A stretch of DNA of 64,000 nucleotides from contig NC_134025.1 of NCBI RefSeq assembly GCF_964204645.1, forward strand, positions 4,221,001-4,285,000, read 5' to 3'. The notes below the pieces were generated by a model that saw nothing but the letters and a program-made list of their open reading frames with translations, made no database searches and was not told the DNA's origin. The position numbers and the translations under genes were made by a program. Positions 25,210 to 41,900 of the stretch are shown piece by piece. Each line of letters begins with the position of its first letter. Within the stretch, counting starts at the first letter, position 1. This DNA comes from Tubulanus polymorphus (taxonomy: Eukaryota; Nemertea; Palaeonemertea; Tubulaniformes; Tubulanidae).

Positions 25210-28200
25210 TAGACATGTTATTTCATCCTGCGCACTCACTTTGTCGCCACTCATCAGATATAACTGTTGTCATCACAGTGTGTTGTGTTGTCTTTACAAA
25301 AGTATTGTTTTATGTTTTATCAGCTCTAAAAGAATTGACCATCACACTTTGAGTGATTTATGAAGAGATATAATCAGTTGTATAATATGAAATGATAATG
25401 TGTGTGTCCATAAGAGTATGTCTGTTTATAAATTCTTGTGGTGCTGTATCGAAAATAGGATGTAAAATAATTTGTATGCGTCCAAGCATTTGTTGCAGTA
25501 TTCTATCCAAAATTCAACGTCTTGATTGATTTTGATGAGGTATTTTGCCGAGGTACAGTTTAATTATCGTGAGAGATATAGTTTATATATACTTCTGTTG
25601 TATTTATTGATATTTTTCTTATTATTAAATGTAAAGACCTTTCATAATGTATGTATGTAACTATAGAGGGATCGAAATTCTATTATCTGTTTAAAAAGTT
25701 TGCAAATTCGCCATAAAGAAAATTGGTTCATACATCATACAAAATGAATGGTCTCATAATCAAGTGAAATACCGGTACATCATGCATTACTGGTATTTCA
25801 TTGCTCAAGTTTTAATTAATGTCATCCACAACAATCAAGTATATTTATAGAATGCAAAAAATTGGAACATTTGAATGATGCATCTCTTGTGGTGCTGTAT
25901 CGAATGATGCAGTTGAACGTCGTTATCAATTAAATATATTTTTATTTTATAATTAAATGTTTCTGTTGTTCTTATTCTTCCTTCATATCAGCCACTGTAT
26001 ATAAGTGTTGTCAGGAGAGGTAGCCATTTAACAACCTTCAAGTGATTCCTTGGTTATTTGCACGTGTTCACACCTGCACCAATTACTGAATGTCTCGCAT
26101 TCCCATGATCCTGTCAATTAACTGTTTTACATCATTGAAGTGATTCAAACATGGAATGGTCTCTCACGTATGGGATTTACTGACAACTAAGTCAATTTTG
26201 GCTATGTATTTACATTTGATTTCAAAGTAGCGCTTTGTGATTGATGTATGTACCTAAAGTTTATTCATGCATTCTATTAATCTCTTGCAGTGTTGGATGA
26301 TTCCAAGTAACTAGTTGCATGCGCAAGGACAATGACGCTTATAGTGTGGTGTTGATATTGTTGTACACCAGTAGATGGAAGTATTCTAGAAGACTCTACT
26401 CTGCTGTTCTCCCGTCCATGGTGGGAGGTCTCGTTGTCTTGTAGTTCAGCGACCTGTACACAGTAAATTTTCTGTAGTCATAAATCATAAGATAATCACT
26501 TATTTCTGACCTGTGATACACGTATTCTAATATAGATAGGTAATTGAATCTCGGCAGTTCTTGAGGTTGGTATTTAATGCAATGATTGAGAATTATTTCC
26601 GTCTATTTATTTTGTGGCTATTAATTCGATCCAATAGAGAACGGTTAATCTCTGTCGCATGTAACTAAGTCAATAAATAATAAATTCCTTATAAAGCTCG
26701 TTTTTTTTTAAGCTCAAGATGTAGCCTTGCAAATAATAAGCATGAAGGTTCTTGCTTTATTTCCACAACACTGCCTATGTGTGGTTTAAGATGGGTTAGA
26801 TTTGTAGATAATGCCAAATAATAAGTTGGACCTCAGTTATTGCAAATTCTTCCGTTTGAAAATTTAAGAATAGGCATGATGACCCAGTAATTCCGAAGAT
26901 GAAATTGAATTCAAATTGTCACGTGTCCGTGCAACCAGACCATCAAGAATTGGAACAAACAATAACTGAACGACGAAAATGCCTATGTTTCAAAGCTTCA
27001 TTTATTTATATAGTAACTGAGTTACAATTTTACAAGATTTTAAAAAATCCCATCGAACTACAAAAATGAGTTGGGCATGATTAACATCCTATGATGTACA
27101 CATACAAGTGCCTAAGCCAGATAGATAAGGACAATGTTTATCTAGTAATGGAAGAACGTTGGATTCATCGAACATAAAAATTGAAGCTGAACGTACATTC
27201 GAAGAATGTTGCAGTCATTTGATACAAGTACAAGAAATTCTATAGTAATCTTATCTAATAATTGAATTCTAATAGCTGAATGTGTTGGCGTCACGATGCT
27301 AGCTTAGGCACAAGTACTGGTTCATGAATCCTTTCAATCAACGACAGTTTCATTTTTGTGTGAATACATTAAATAGTGATGACATTGTACATTATTCAAT
27401 ATTCATGAGATCGTTTTTTTTTTTAAATTTTCATATACTAAAATCCATAATTATCATTGGCTAAAATCTTGGCATCCCCGAATCAATAATATACCATTGT
27501 GCCCAAAATACACAAGCCATAATTCATGACGACATTATTCCAAAGCATAGAATCCTATGAATCTTAGGGTCTCCGTATGGATTTTAATGCACAATGGAAC
27601 CCTCCACAAGACCACTCATTAATTCCACTCCGAGATTTATATCATATTGAGGTTTCATTGCACAGATGCTTCATTTTCCAAATCGAACAACATATACATT
27701 TCAATGATGAAAATACTCTGCTCAAACGTTTTTCTTATACCTGGCCATAAATAAATTCATATCCATAAACAAAGACAGCATGAGCTGAATTGACTACCGT
27801 TATCACATAAATCTAGTTTCTGTGATTAACCCACCCAGTGGAAAGAAAACTATTATCTTAATTGCCTAATTCCAGACTAGGACTTCTGTGTGGTTTAAAT
27901 TTTTACGAGGGAAATTTCAATCAAGAATTGACAATCAGCCTGATCTAATTAAACGACTGCCGTGCATTTCAAAACTATGAAATCAGTGCAAAATAACGAT
28001 CTAACAAATTGCATTATACAAACATTTCCATCGCCGGAGAAAATTCACCATAATTGTCTGATCTAGTCAACGAGAGGGACGATAGCGAGAATTCAAACAG
28101 TAACATTCATTGGTGTATGATGGGTTTTTTAAACGACTAGAGACCTCCATACATAGATTACAGATACTACCGAATTCATACAGATATATACTCAGAAACT

Positions 28201-29175
28201 TTTCACTCAGTAGTTATATAACTGTCTTCACTACCCTTAGATGCTATTTAATAGCTAATTTAGTCATTTTCACAATCCGACCGACCTCATGGACTCATCT
28301 ATAACGCAAGACATAAAATAAATTACCGTATCATATATCTAATTTAACTCGATGGAATTTTCTCGTTACGGAAAATGTCTCTCCATGAAATTTGCTTCTC
28401 ATCGAGTGAAGATTTCAACACTATGGCAGTATAAAATACAACACAGAAACGTGTACTGTACATCGCGGATGAAGGCACATAAAAACTACACTATTATGAA
28501 GTCGAGAGCAGTCCTTTTCTCCGCACCTCATCAGTGCATGTGTTACAGCCTTTTTTTCGCAATACAGTAGTCGATTTTTTTTGTCAATTTTTAATTCTAT
28601 AAATACTTACAATTTTTTCTATACTAGCAATCACAACAGTGTCTCAAATGAAAATTTTTCATTTTTAAAAGGAGCAACAACCATTATAATCAATGTTGAT
28701 ATTATCATTTCTATTATAATCGGTTATCATTTAATCCTATTCTGTACAACTGCGTGCGGGTAAAAAATTGCTCCAACCTCCCAATCTACAGTATTCACAA
28801 TTTACTTACAACTTCATTTGAATATATATATATATATATGTATATATATATTTATTTATATTTTTTATTTCTGTAAAATGTAAGTCTATCCTCAATAGAA
28901 AGCCCTTTCATGTCTCAACATTGGATACATTTATTTTGTGAGTCCAATATCGGGCGAGGAGCGGGTCAGTGATTAGCCGAGCCAGTCACGCTTTGAGAAC
29001 ATTCGCTGCCATTTAAACTAATGACGATCTTACGTACGTCTATCCCTGAATGTGGAATGTCCTCATCGTTTTATTCATTATTTCAACGTTACAACAAGAA
29101 AGTTCTTCGATATCCGACTTGCTTGTGGGTGTGAGTGATTTGTCCTTCGCATTGAAAGCCAGCTTTGATAAGTCT
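25210..29175. other. 3' UTRs of CFAP36 (+) and PPP4R3 (-)
   Basis: Long stretch between convergent genes with no supportable coding exon on either strand. The phrase TTGTGGTGCTGTATCGAA occurs near 25437 and 25890, a short duplicated segment. An AATAAA run near 26675 could end CFAP36. AT-rich reverse signals near 27000 and 28850 could end PPP4R3. A (TA)n tract lies at 28819-28853. Confidence 0.4.
28819..28853. repeat. (TA)n microsatellite
   Basis: About 17 TA units with one G interruption, within the likely PPP4R3 3' region. Confidence 0.85.
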
Positions 29176-34417
<5,242 letters not shown>

Positions 34418-35921
34418 ATGTCGATGATGTCCTCAATTGCAAGATACGTACCCAAATATGCCTTCCCTTTAAGTTTATTGGGCACGATCATTGGTGGGAC
34501 AGTATTACTTAAGTAGGTAAAAAAAACCTGTTCATACTTTGCTGGGAAACTTGGTGGGCAGTGGCGATGGTGATAAACACTTCTATTTTTAGGGATTGGA
34601 TGAGAGGAAAGAAATATGAAGGAAAAGAGAAAGTAATTGGTAAAACTGTGATCGTCACAGGAGCAAACACTGGCATTGGTAAAGAAACTGCGAAAGAGTT
34701 AGCCAAAAGAGGTATATATTTTCTATGATATAATATTTGTTATATCCTCTACTGCTGCTGCTATAGGCCTGTTAGTTGTAATTTATTTTCATGCATTGAA
34801 GGGGCTCGAGTTATTTTGGCTGGTCGGAATAATGAGAAATGTGAATTGGCTCGAGATGAAATTATCAAAGAAACTGCTAATCGAAATGTTGAAGCTCGCC
34901 ACCTTGATTTAGCATCATTGCAATCGATCAAAGAATTTGCTGAAGAAATATGTAGGAGTAAGTTTGTTTGAGACCAACATGTAAATCTGCATATTCTCTG
35001 AAACTGTGATAGATAAGATAATGTTTTCTTTTATCTATTAGCTGAGAGACATGTTGACATTCTGATAAATAACGCTGGCGTTATGCGATGTCCTAAATCT
35101 CTTACTACAGATGGATTTGAAATGCAACTCGGTGTGAATCATTTAGGTTAGTATTGTAAGAAGTTATTATCCAGTAATCATGCAATTATGCGTTTTGTTT
35201 ACTTTTTCCATTTTCTCAAACTTACAGGCCATTTTTACCTTACAAACCTATTGCTACCGAAGTTAAAAGATTCAGCACCGAGTCGTATCATTACTTTAAG
35301 TAGCTTGGCTCATAGGAGAGGTGAAATGAATTTCAGTGATCTGAACAGCAGTTCATCCTATAGTCCCGGTGGTGCTTATTCTCAGAGCAAAATTGCCAAC
35401 ATACTCTTTACAGTAGAATTAGCAAAACGGTTAGAAGGTACTAATTCTCAATTATCAAGATTGAAGTGGTGAATTATTTTGTTTATATACACTTTAAATT
35501 CAGGGGTTTAATTTTTTAATCATTTAGGAACTGGTGTGACTGCTTTGGCTGTTAATCCTGGTATTGTGGACACAGAATTGATGCGACATTTGTCCATATA
35601 TAAATCAACCTTCTCGAGAATAATTTTAGCGCCACTAAGATGGATTTTCCTGAAAACTCCAAATGAAGGGGCTCAAACTTCATTATATGCAGCTCTATCC
35701 AAAGATCTAGATGGTGTATCTGGGAAATATCTGAGGTATGTAGTAGGTGTATGAAAATGCTCGTTACATACAAATTGTGATTTTATTGGCTGTGTATTGA
35801 TGAATGAAAATGTTTGTTTTATAGTAATTGTGCTATAGAAGAGGCAAGTAAAGAAGCACGGGATGAAAAAGCTGCTGAACGTCTTTGGTTAATCAGTGAA
35901 AAATGGACAAGGCTTAAATGA
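34418..35921 (+). CDS. RDH13: Retinol dehydrogenase 13-like SDR
   Basis: Seven exons: 34418-34512, 34593-34711, 34802-34957, 35042-35146, 35228-35437, 35528-35735, 35825-35921; 329 aa (human RDH13 is 331). Residues 14-31 form a hydrophobic N-terminal anchor. The Rossmann fold is complete: TGANTGIG at 54-61, HLDLAS, NNAG at 133-136, catalytic Ser at 183 or 184, YSQSK with Tyr209 and Lys213, and NPGIVDTEL. The order of anchor, cofactor site and [11 protein letters not shown] matches the RDH11-14 group, and RDH13 is the best fit. The family reduces retinaldehyde or similar carbonyls with NADPH; RDH13 sits on the inner mitochondrial membrane. Substrate is inferred from family only. Confidence 0.88.
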
Positions 35922-36140
35922 TGATTGAATCAATTGATGCATAAGTTTTCTTAATCATTATCTAATTTTCTAAGAATCTTTCTACTGGGGTGATTATTTT
36001 TTGTATCAAAAGCACTGTCAAGATTTATGGTGAAAATAGATTTGAAGTTATATTTTCTAATATTCATTATGTTTTGTCAGTAGGCGCTATCGTCAAGTCT
36101 GGTTGGTGGTAAATTGAGCCAAAAAACATTGAGTACCAGT

Positions 36141-36226
36141 AATAAATTGTCCTTAGAAATTGTGTCCTTAAAAGACAACTTGCGAGGAAAGTAAAAAAAA
36201 AAATCTTTGTATACATTCATTTTATT
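36141..36226. terminator. Converging polyadenylation signals
   Basis: AATAAA at 36141-36146 (+) lies 220 nt after the RDH13 stop. TTTATT at 36221-36226 gives a minus-strand AATAAA 200 nt after the stop of the opposing SDR. The two transcripts should end within, or overlap by, about 100 bases. Confidence 0.6.
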
Positions 36227-36426
36227 TATACTTTTATATACATACAAAACATGTATTCATTGACAACTTTGCTCCTACTTATTTCTATATAAATATGCTG
36301 GCATAATTAAATAAAATCAAAACATGTATAAAATAGTACAGAAATCTATACAGTATAATAATAAGTTATCAATGATGCTATTATTGTTTTAGCATCCATA
36401 GGAATTTCATGAGTGTGGTTTGGTTT

Positions 36427-38277
36427 TCAATCAAGTTTCAGCAATTTTTTTGTTTCTATATACAACTTGGAAGCAACATCATCATCACAGCCACTTTCTG
36501 TAAGAGCTTCTTCCCTACATTCGCTGTAAGAAAAATACATCTATCTATATGTGAAATATATGGAGAAGTATATTCAGATACAATGTGATTAAAGACTTAC
36601 GAGAAGAACTTTCCGGTAACTTCTTGTAATTCCTCAGCAACTGCACACTGTATAGTAGTCTGAGCACCATCTTTAGATGTCTTCATTAAAGCATAACAGA
36701 TTGGTGCAAAGCTCAAACTAAGAAACGAATTTGATCTGAAACCCATGTATCGATAAATATTTGTGTTGCAAATTCCAGGATGGACTGTATTTACTGTGAC
36801 TCCTGAATCTGAAACAAGTTGTGAAAAAAAAAACGCATATCACATGCAATAACAGTACATATATAACCTTTAAATTGGGTTGCTCACCTTTCAACTGTTT
36901 GCTCATTTCAGTTGTAAAATGAACTAGCGCTAATTTACTCTGACTGTAAGCGTCTCCTTCTACATAATCCGTGTTTTCAAAGTTCAAATCATCAAAATTT
37001 ATTTTACCCAGTCGATAGGCAATGGCTGAGACATTTATTATCCTGCTCGGTGATGAATTCTTTAAAGTATCCAGCAACATGTGGGTTAGTAAGAATGGCC
37101 CTGAAAATAAAATGAACCTATATTACAGACAAGCTTGACGTACAATTATGAGGAAATATCTGACCCTAATGCATACCTAAGTAGTTTACTTGAAAGTGTG
37201 TTTCAAACCCATCCTCGGTTATTGTCTTAGGACAACACATTACACCAGCATTATTAATTAGGATATGTAAACTGGATTCTTCTACAATAGAATACAAACA
37301 CAGTCACAAATATCAACATCTTTAAAACAATCTGAAATATATAATGAGCGTATAATGATTACACTTACGCTCAATGAATTTTTTTGCAAACTGCTTTATT
37401 GACTTGAAAGATGCGAGATCAAGCTTCATCACTATGATATTTTTGTTGCGCGTTTGAGATTTGAGTTTTAGCAGCGTTTCGTTCCCTTTGGTTTCATCGC
37501 GACACGCAAGAATTATTCGAGCACCTGAAATTATACAGAAATAATTGTAATAACATAATTAGGTCTAAAAATGTCCGAAATAATGATTCGGGCTAGGTTA
37601 CCTCTGTTAGCCAGTTCAAATGCGGTTTCATGACCTACTCCGCCACTTGCTCCAGTAATGATGACAGTTTTCCCCTTCAATTCAGCCATGCTGCTACATT
37701 GTGCTCCTTTTAGAATTGATCTAAGACAGAAACAGACACTTTGAAAAATATAATGGCATAGAAATGTATATTAATTTTTCATTTATTTTTAACAATAATT
37801 CGACTTTTAATACGACTTTTACCCTGTCCCCTTTGATTGACAATATGTATGGCATAAAAGGAAATCGACAAATTTAAGACGCAGTTAATTTTGAGTTTTT
37901 AGGGCCCAAAAAATGAATGTTGTGGCTACGGTTTCAGGGTGCAATAGCTGCACTTACGGGAGTGAGGTTAGCTCTAACCCTATTCTTTTATGCGTGCGCA
38001 TACATAGATCGATACAGTTCAGTTCAAAATGTATGATACATGTATATAAAAGAAAAAACAATTTTACCGTCAGTTTCTTGTGTCAAAAGTTTTCAATTTT
38101 GATTCCTCAAATCCCCACTGATAATTCAAATAAGCAGAAATACATTTTTTGGGAGGGTCATCCATAAAATTTGTAAAACACAATTTACACAAACCTGATG
38201 TAATACAAAACAGCAAATCCGATGATAAAGAAAAAGGTGTACCATGAGTCGAACAAATTATCAACCATTTCTAACAT
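36427..38277 (-). CDS. Retinol-dehydrogenase-like SDR, inverted paralogue of RDH13
   Basis: Seven exons, read downward: 38277-38195, 37720-37602, 37524-37369, 37281-37177, 37100-36888, 36808-36601, 36523-36427; 326 aa. Residues 12-27 form a membrane anchor ([16 protein letters not shown]). SDR motifs are intact: TGASGGVG at 50-57, [14 protein letters not shown], Ser179, YSQSK with Tyr206 and Lys210, and HPGIC. Exons 2, 3, 4, 6 and 7 have exactly the same lengths (119, 156, 105, 208, 97) as those of RDH13 next door, so this is an inverted tandem duplicate. It is more diverged around the active site (SAIAYRLG) and in its acidic C-terminal tail. It belongs to the RDH11-14 group; the exact orthologue is unclear. 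It faces AGO head to head. Confidence 0.85.
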
Positions 38278-38974
38278 TTTTAGTGAAGTTGCTTGTTTGA
38301 GGCTGTAAAATTAAAAGGAGGCTTGAAACTGCCCTAAAATATTTTAAGCGTTACCGGTTTTATACTGAAGTACCGCCTAGCGTTTGAGATCGTATATGAG
38401 TAGATGGCACCACGTCCCGTTATTTTCGGCGCCCGCGCTATTTTGAAAGTAATCGGGATTCGAACCACTCAGAAAGAACGCAATATTCAGCGAAGCGCAA
38501 CTACGGGAAAACCCATACGCGGAAGCGGAAAAACCCACCAGGTCGAATACGAAACCATCCTACTCTCGAACGTTGGAACGCTGTTGACTCGCCACTCACG
38601 CGCTGTTGTGTTGATTATCATAAGCTTTTTTTCACAAGAAGGTATGTGATAATTAATTCCTTCTTTGGTACCCCTTCTTTTTCTATAGGGCCAAGTGCTG
38701 CTTCACATCACCGTGTTTTAAATGAGGTTAAAAGAAGCGCGGTATACTATACTGCCAGTTACTCAGTTCAGTAGGCCAGGCGGCACAATAGGCAGCCAAA
38801 AAAGAGGGATTGTATTATTGTCAATGATTGTTGACGTAAAGAATGTAGAAGAAACGATAAAAGAGTTTATAATTTCACATCTTACATGTCTTACACTATC
38901 ATTTATTTATTATTGTGAAGAAAAAGAAAAAAATTGTTTTGAAGAAGAAGCTTTCGTGATTTTCTACCCGAAAA
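38278..38974. promoter_or_regulatory. Shared 5' region, SDR / Argonaute
   Basis: 697 bp between start codons. The left half (38330-38600) is richer in CG dinucleotides than its surroundings. A GTATGT donor at 38641 suggests a non-coding first exon of AGO. An open frame at 38404-38649 here shows no family features. Confidence 0.45.
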
Positions 38975-41900
38975 ATGCCTAGGAAGAAAAAAAATCAGAA
39001 ACAGTCTGGGAAAGGGGAATTAGTACCTCCTGCCACTACTGCTAATATAGATGACGCTGTTGGTGAGTTAATTATTTCAGAATATTCTTCCAATTCAGAC
39101 TTAAAAATTAGATAGGCCTAATGTGTTTGAATACAATTTTAGGATCAGAAGGTCATTCTGACTGCAAGAATCGCGAACAAACTGCAGTCACTGAACATTT
39201 TAAGGAACAACCTATAACTATTCACCATACTCAAGAACTTGAAGCTAAGGAAATTGATGAGGTTAATTAGATTCCATGACTTCTTTTGTCAGTTTTATTA
39301 TGTAGATTTTAATTTGTCTAAAACATTTTACAGGATGTTAGAGGAACGATGAAAGGTGTATCAGAATTCACAGTTGGAAGACCTGGGAGAGGCAGAGGCA
39401 GAGGAAGAGGGAGAGGTAGAGGCAGGGGAAGATCACAGGAACAGCAACCCCAATCTCAACCGGGTGTTAGTCAGTTCGCAGATGAATCTATAAAATCCCA
39501 AATTCAGTATCAAACGCTCGCTCCAGCTGATACTCAAGACGAAAAATTTGATCAGTCTCAACCTGTCGTTAGCAAAACATCGGCATCAGGTGGAGCTAGA
39601 CCCAAAACTCATCAGTATCAAAAGTTCGCAGTCCCAGCTGAAAAAGAAACAACTGCTCAATTGCCACCTCAGTATGAAAACATTGCGGAATCTACTAAAG
39701 GGTTTGTGCAGCCTGTAATATCCTCCCCACCAGTTACTCCTGCTCAACCAAACCTCACAATGCCTAAACAAGAGGTTTATTATCCTTCAACTGAAACTAC
39801 CTGTACAGATTACCTAGAGCTCCCGAGGCGGAATGGAAGAATTGGTAAAGTAGGGCGTAAAATTCCATTACGCGTCAATCATTTTCCAGTGAAATTGAAG
39901 ATGAGCGGTTTTCTTCATCATTACGATGTTTCAATTAAACCATCAAAAATACTACCAAAAAGGCAAAATCGGTAAATAAAAATCTCTAAAAACATTCTCT
40001 TAAAACGTCATTTTCAATACATTTGCGCTTATTGGTAGTTTTTCATATCCTTCCACTACATTGTATTCATATTTTTAGAATGATAATTGATCAGATGTTG
40101 AACACGTATAGTAAAGTATTTGGTAAAGAGCGGCCTGTTTATGATGGATCAAAAAATATCTACACTAAAGAGCCATTACCATTTGATGATCAGGTGTGTT
40201 ACAGTAACTGTTGGTGAATAAAATGTTGATTAATTATTTACTGATTTATTAAAACACATTTGCAGAGGACTTTCACCATAGAGCTTGAAAATGGCAGACC
40301 TCAACGATTTGAGATTGCAATTAAATGGGTGAACCAAGTCAGTCTTAACGATTTAAAAGACTATTTGGATGGCAAATTATGTCAAATTCAGTCAACTGTC
40401 AATGTACTTGATACAATATTCCACCAACTACCAGCAATGAGGTGAGTTTACTTCAATTTCTAAATGAAAATATGTGTTATGAAATTATAAAAAATATCAT
40501 GCTCTTTGTCACCTGAACTTTTTCAGTTATGTAACAATTGGAAGATCGTTTTTCCCAAAACCAGTGAATGGTGGTTTTGATTTAGAAGGTGGCAAGGAAA
40601 CGTGGCATGGATTTTTCCAAAGTGTCCGTCCCCAGTGGAAAGAATTTTCCCTGGTTCTGAACAGTCAGTACTATGGCATGGAGTATTATGATTTTAATTC
40701 GAGAGTTTAATGAGAAAGTTTAATGAGTAGAAAATTAATTTTCCAGATTCAACAACGGCATTTTATAAAGATGAAAATCTTGTTGACTTCATCTATGAAG
40801 TATTAAGGCTTAGAGAACCACTCCAGCGTCCCTTACAGCCTCGTGATATTGATAAATTGCAAGCTGAATTAAAAGGTCAATATACTGCTAGATTAAAACC
40901 TTGAATTTGAGTATCATCAAAAATACATAAAGGGGTCCTTGGTATCATTAATTTGTGATAGGGACTTCTTCTGATTAATGCTTATAATATTTTATTTTAG
41001 GGGTACGAGTTGAAAGTACTTATGCTGGAAAAAGGAAGAGACCTATTAAGGGGATAACAAAAAAACCAGCCAGGACACTCACGTAATACATCAATCATTA
41101 TCTTCACATGTATAATCCATTGTCAGAAATTAAGGAATGATGATGAATTCTAGATATCATCTGTAGCCATTCTTTCATAAACTTTTAAAAACTTTGGCAC
41201 TTAAATTTGTTTGATTATCATATGGGTGCCTGCCACAAATTTGTAAAATCATACACTCTTTCCATGGCATAACTTTTTACATTACTTTATAGATTTCCTA
41301 TGGAAGAGAAAGGACGTCAGATGGAATGCACAGTGGAACGATACTTCCTGGAGAAGTATAATATTAAGTTGAAGTACTTGATATGATAACAACTATTCAT
41401 TTAAATCTATATGTCCACCGTTCATAAATGTTAAAATTTGTAATGATTATCTTTTGTTTGTGAAATTTTAGACATCCTTTTCTACCTTGTGTACAGTTTG
41501 GTGATTTATCCCGCCACCAGTATATTCCAGCTGAGGTAGATATTATTGTCTTCTCAGTTTAAATAGAAGTCTTATGCAGGCTTGCTTTATTACCTAACTT
41601 GATTTTCTTGTTTTCTTTTCAGCTTTGTTTAATTCTCCCTGGACAAAAAAGTAGAAGAAAACTAACCGATTTTCAGACAGCTAAGATGATAAAGGTTCGT
41701 AAGTTTGTAAAAAGTTAAGATTATGTGTAATAAAGTGCATGTTGATGTATTTCAGTCTGTTGTGCTAATTTTCTCCAGCATGCTGCAGTTCCTGCTTATG
41801 AAAGAAAGAGGAAAATTGAAGAATGGGTATGTAGATTAGTTACTAAACCTGCCTCAATAATATCTAATCACCAGTATCATGAATCTGTTTTATAAATCAT

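Noticed and set aside
38404-38649. 81-codon open frame upstream of AGO
   Set aside because: No family features; sits in the 5' region of AGO and ends at a likely 5' UTR splice donor.
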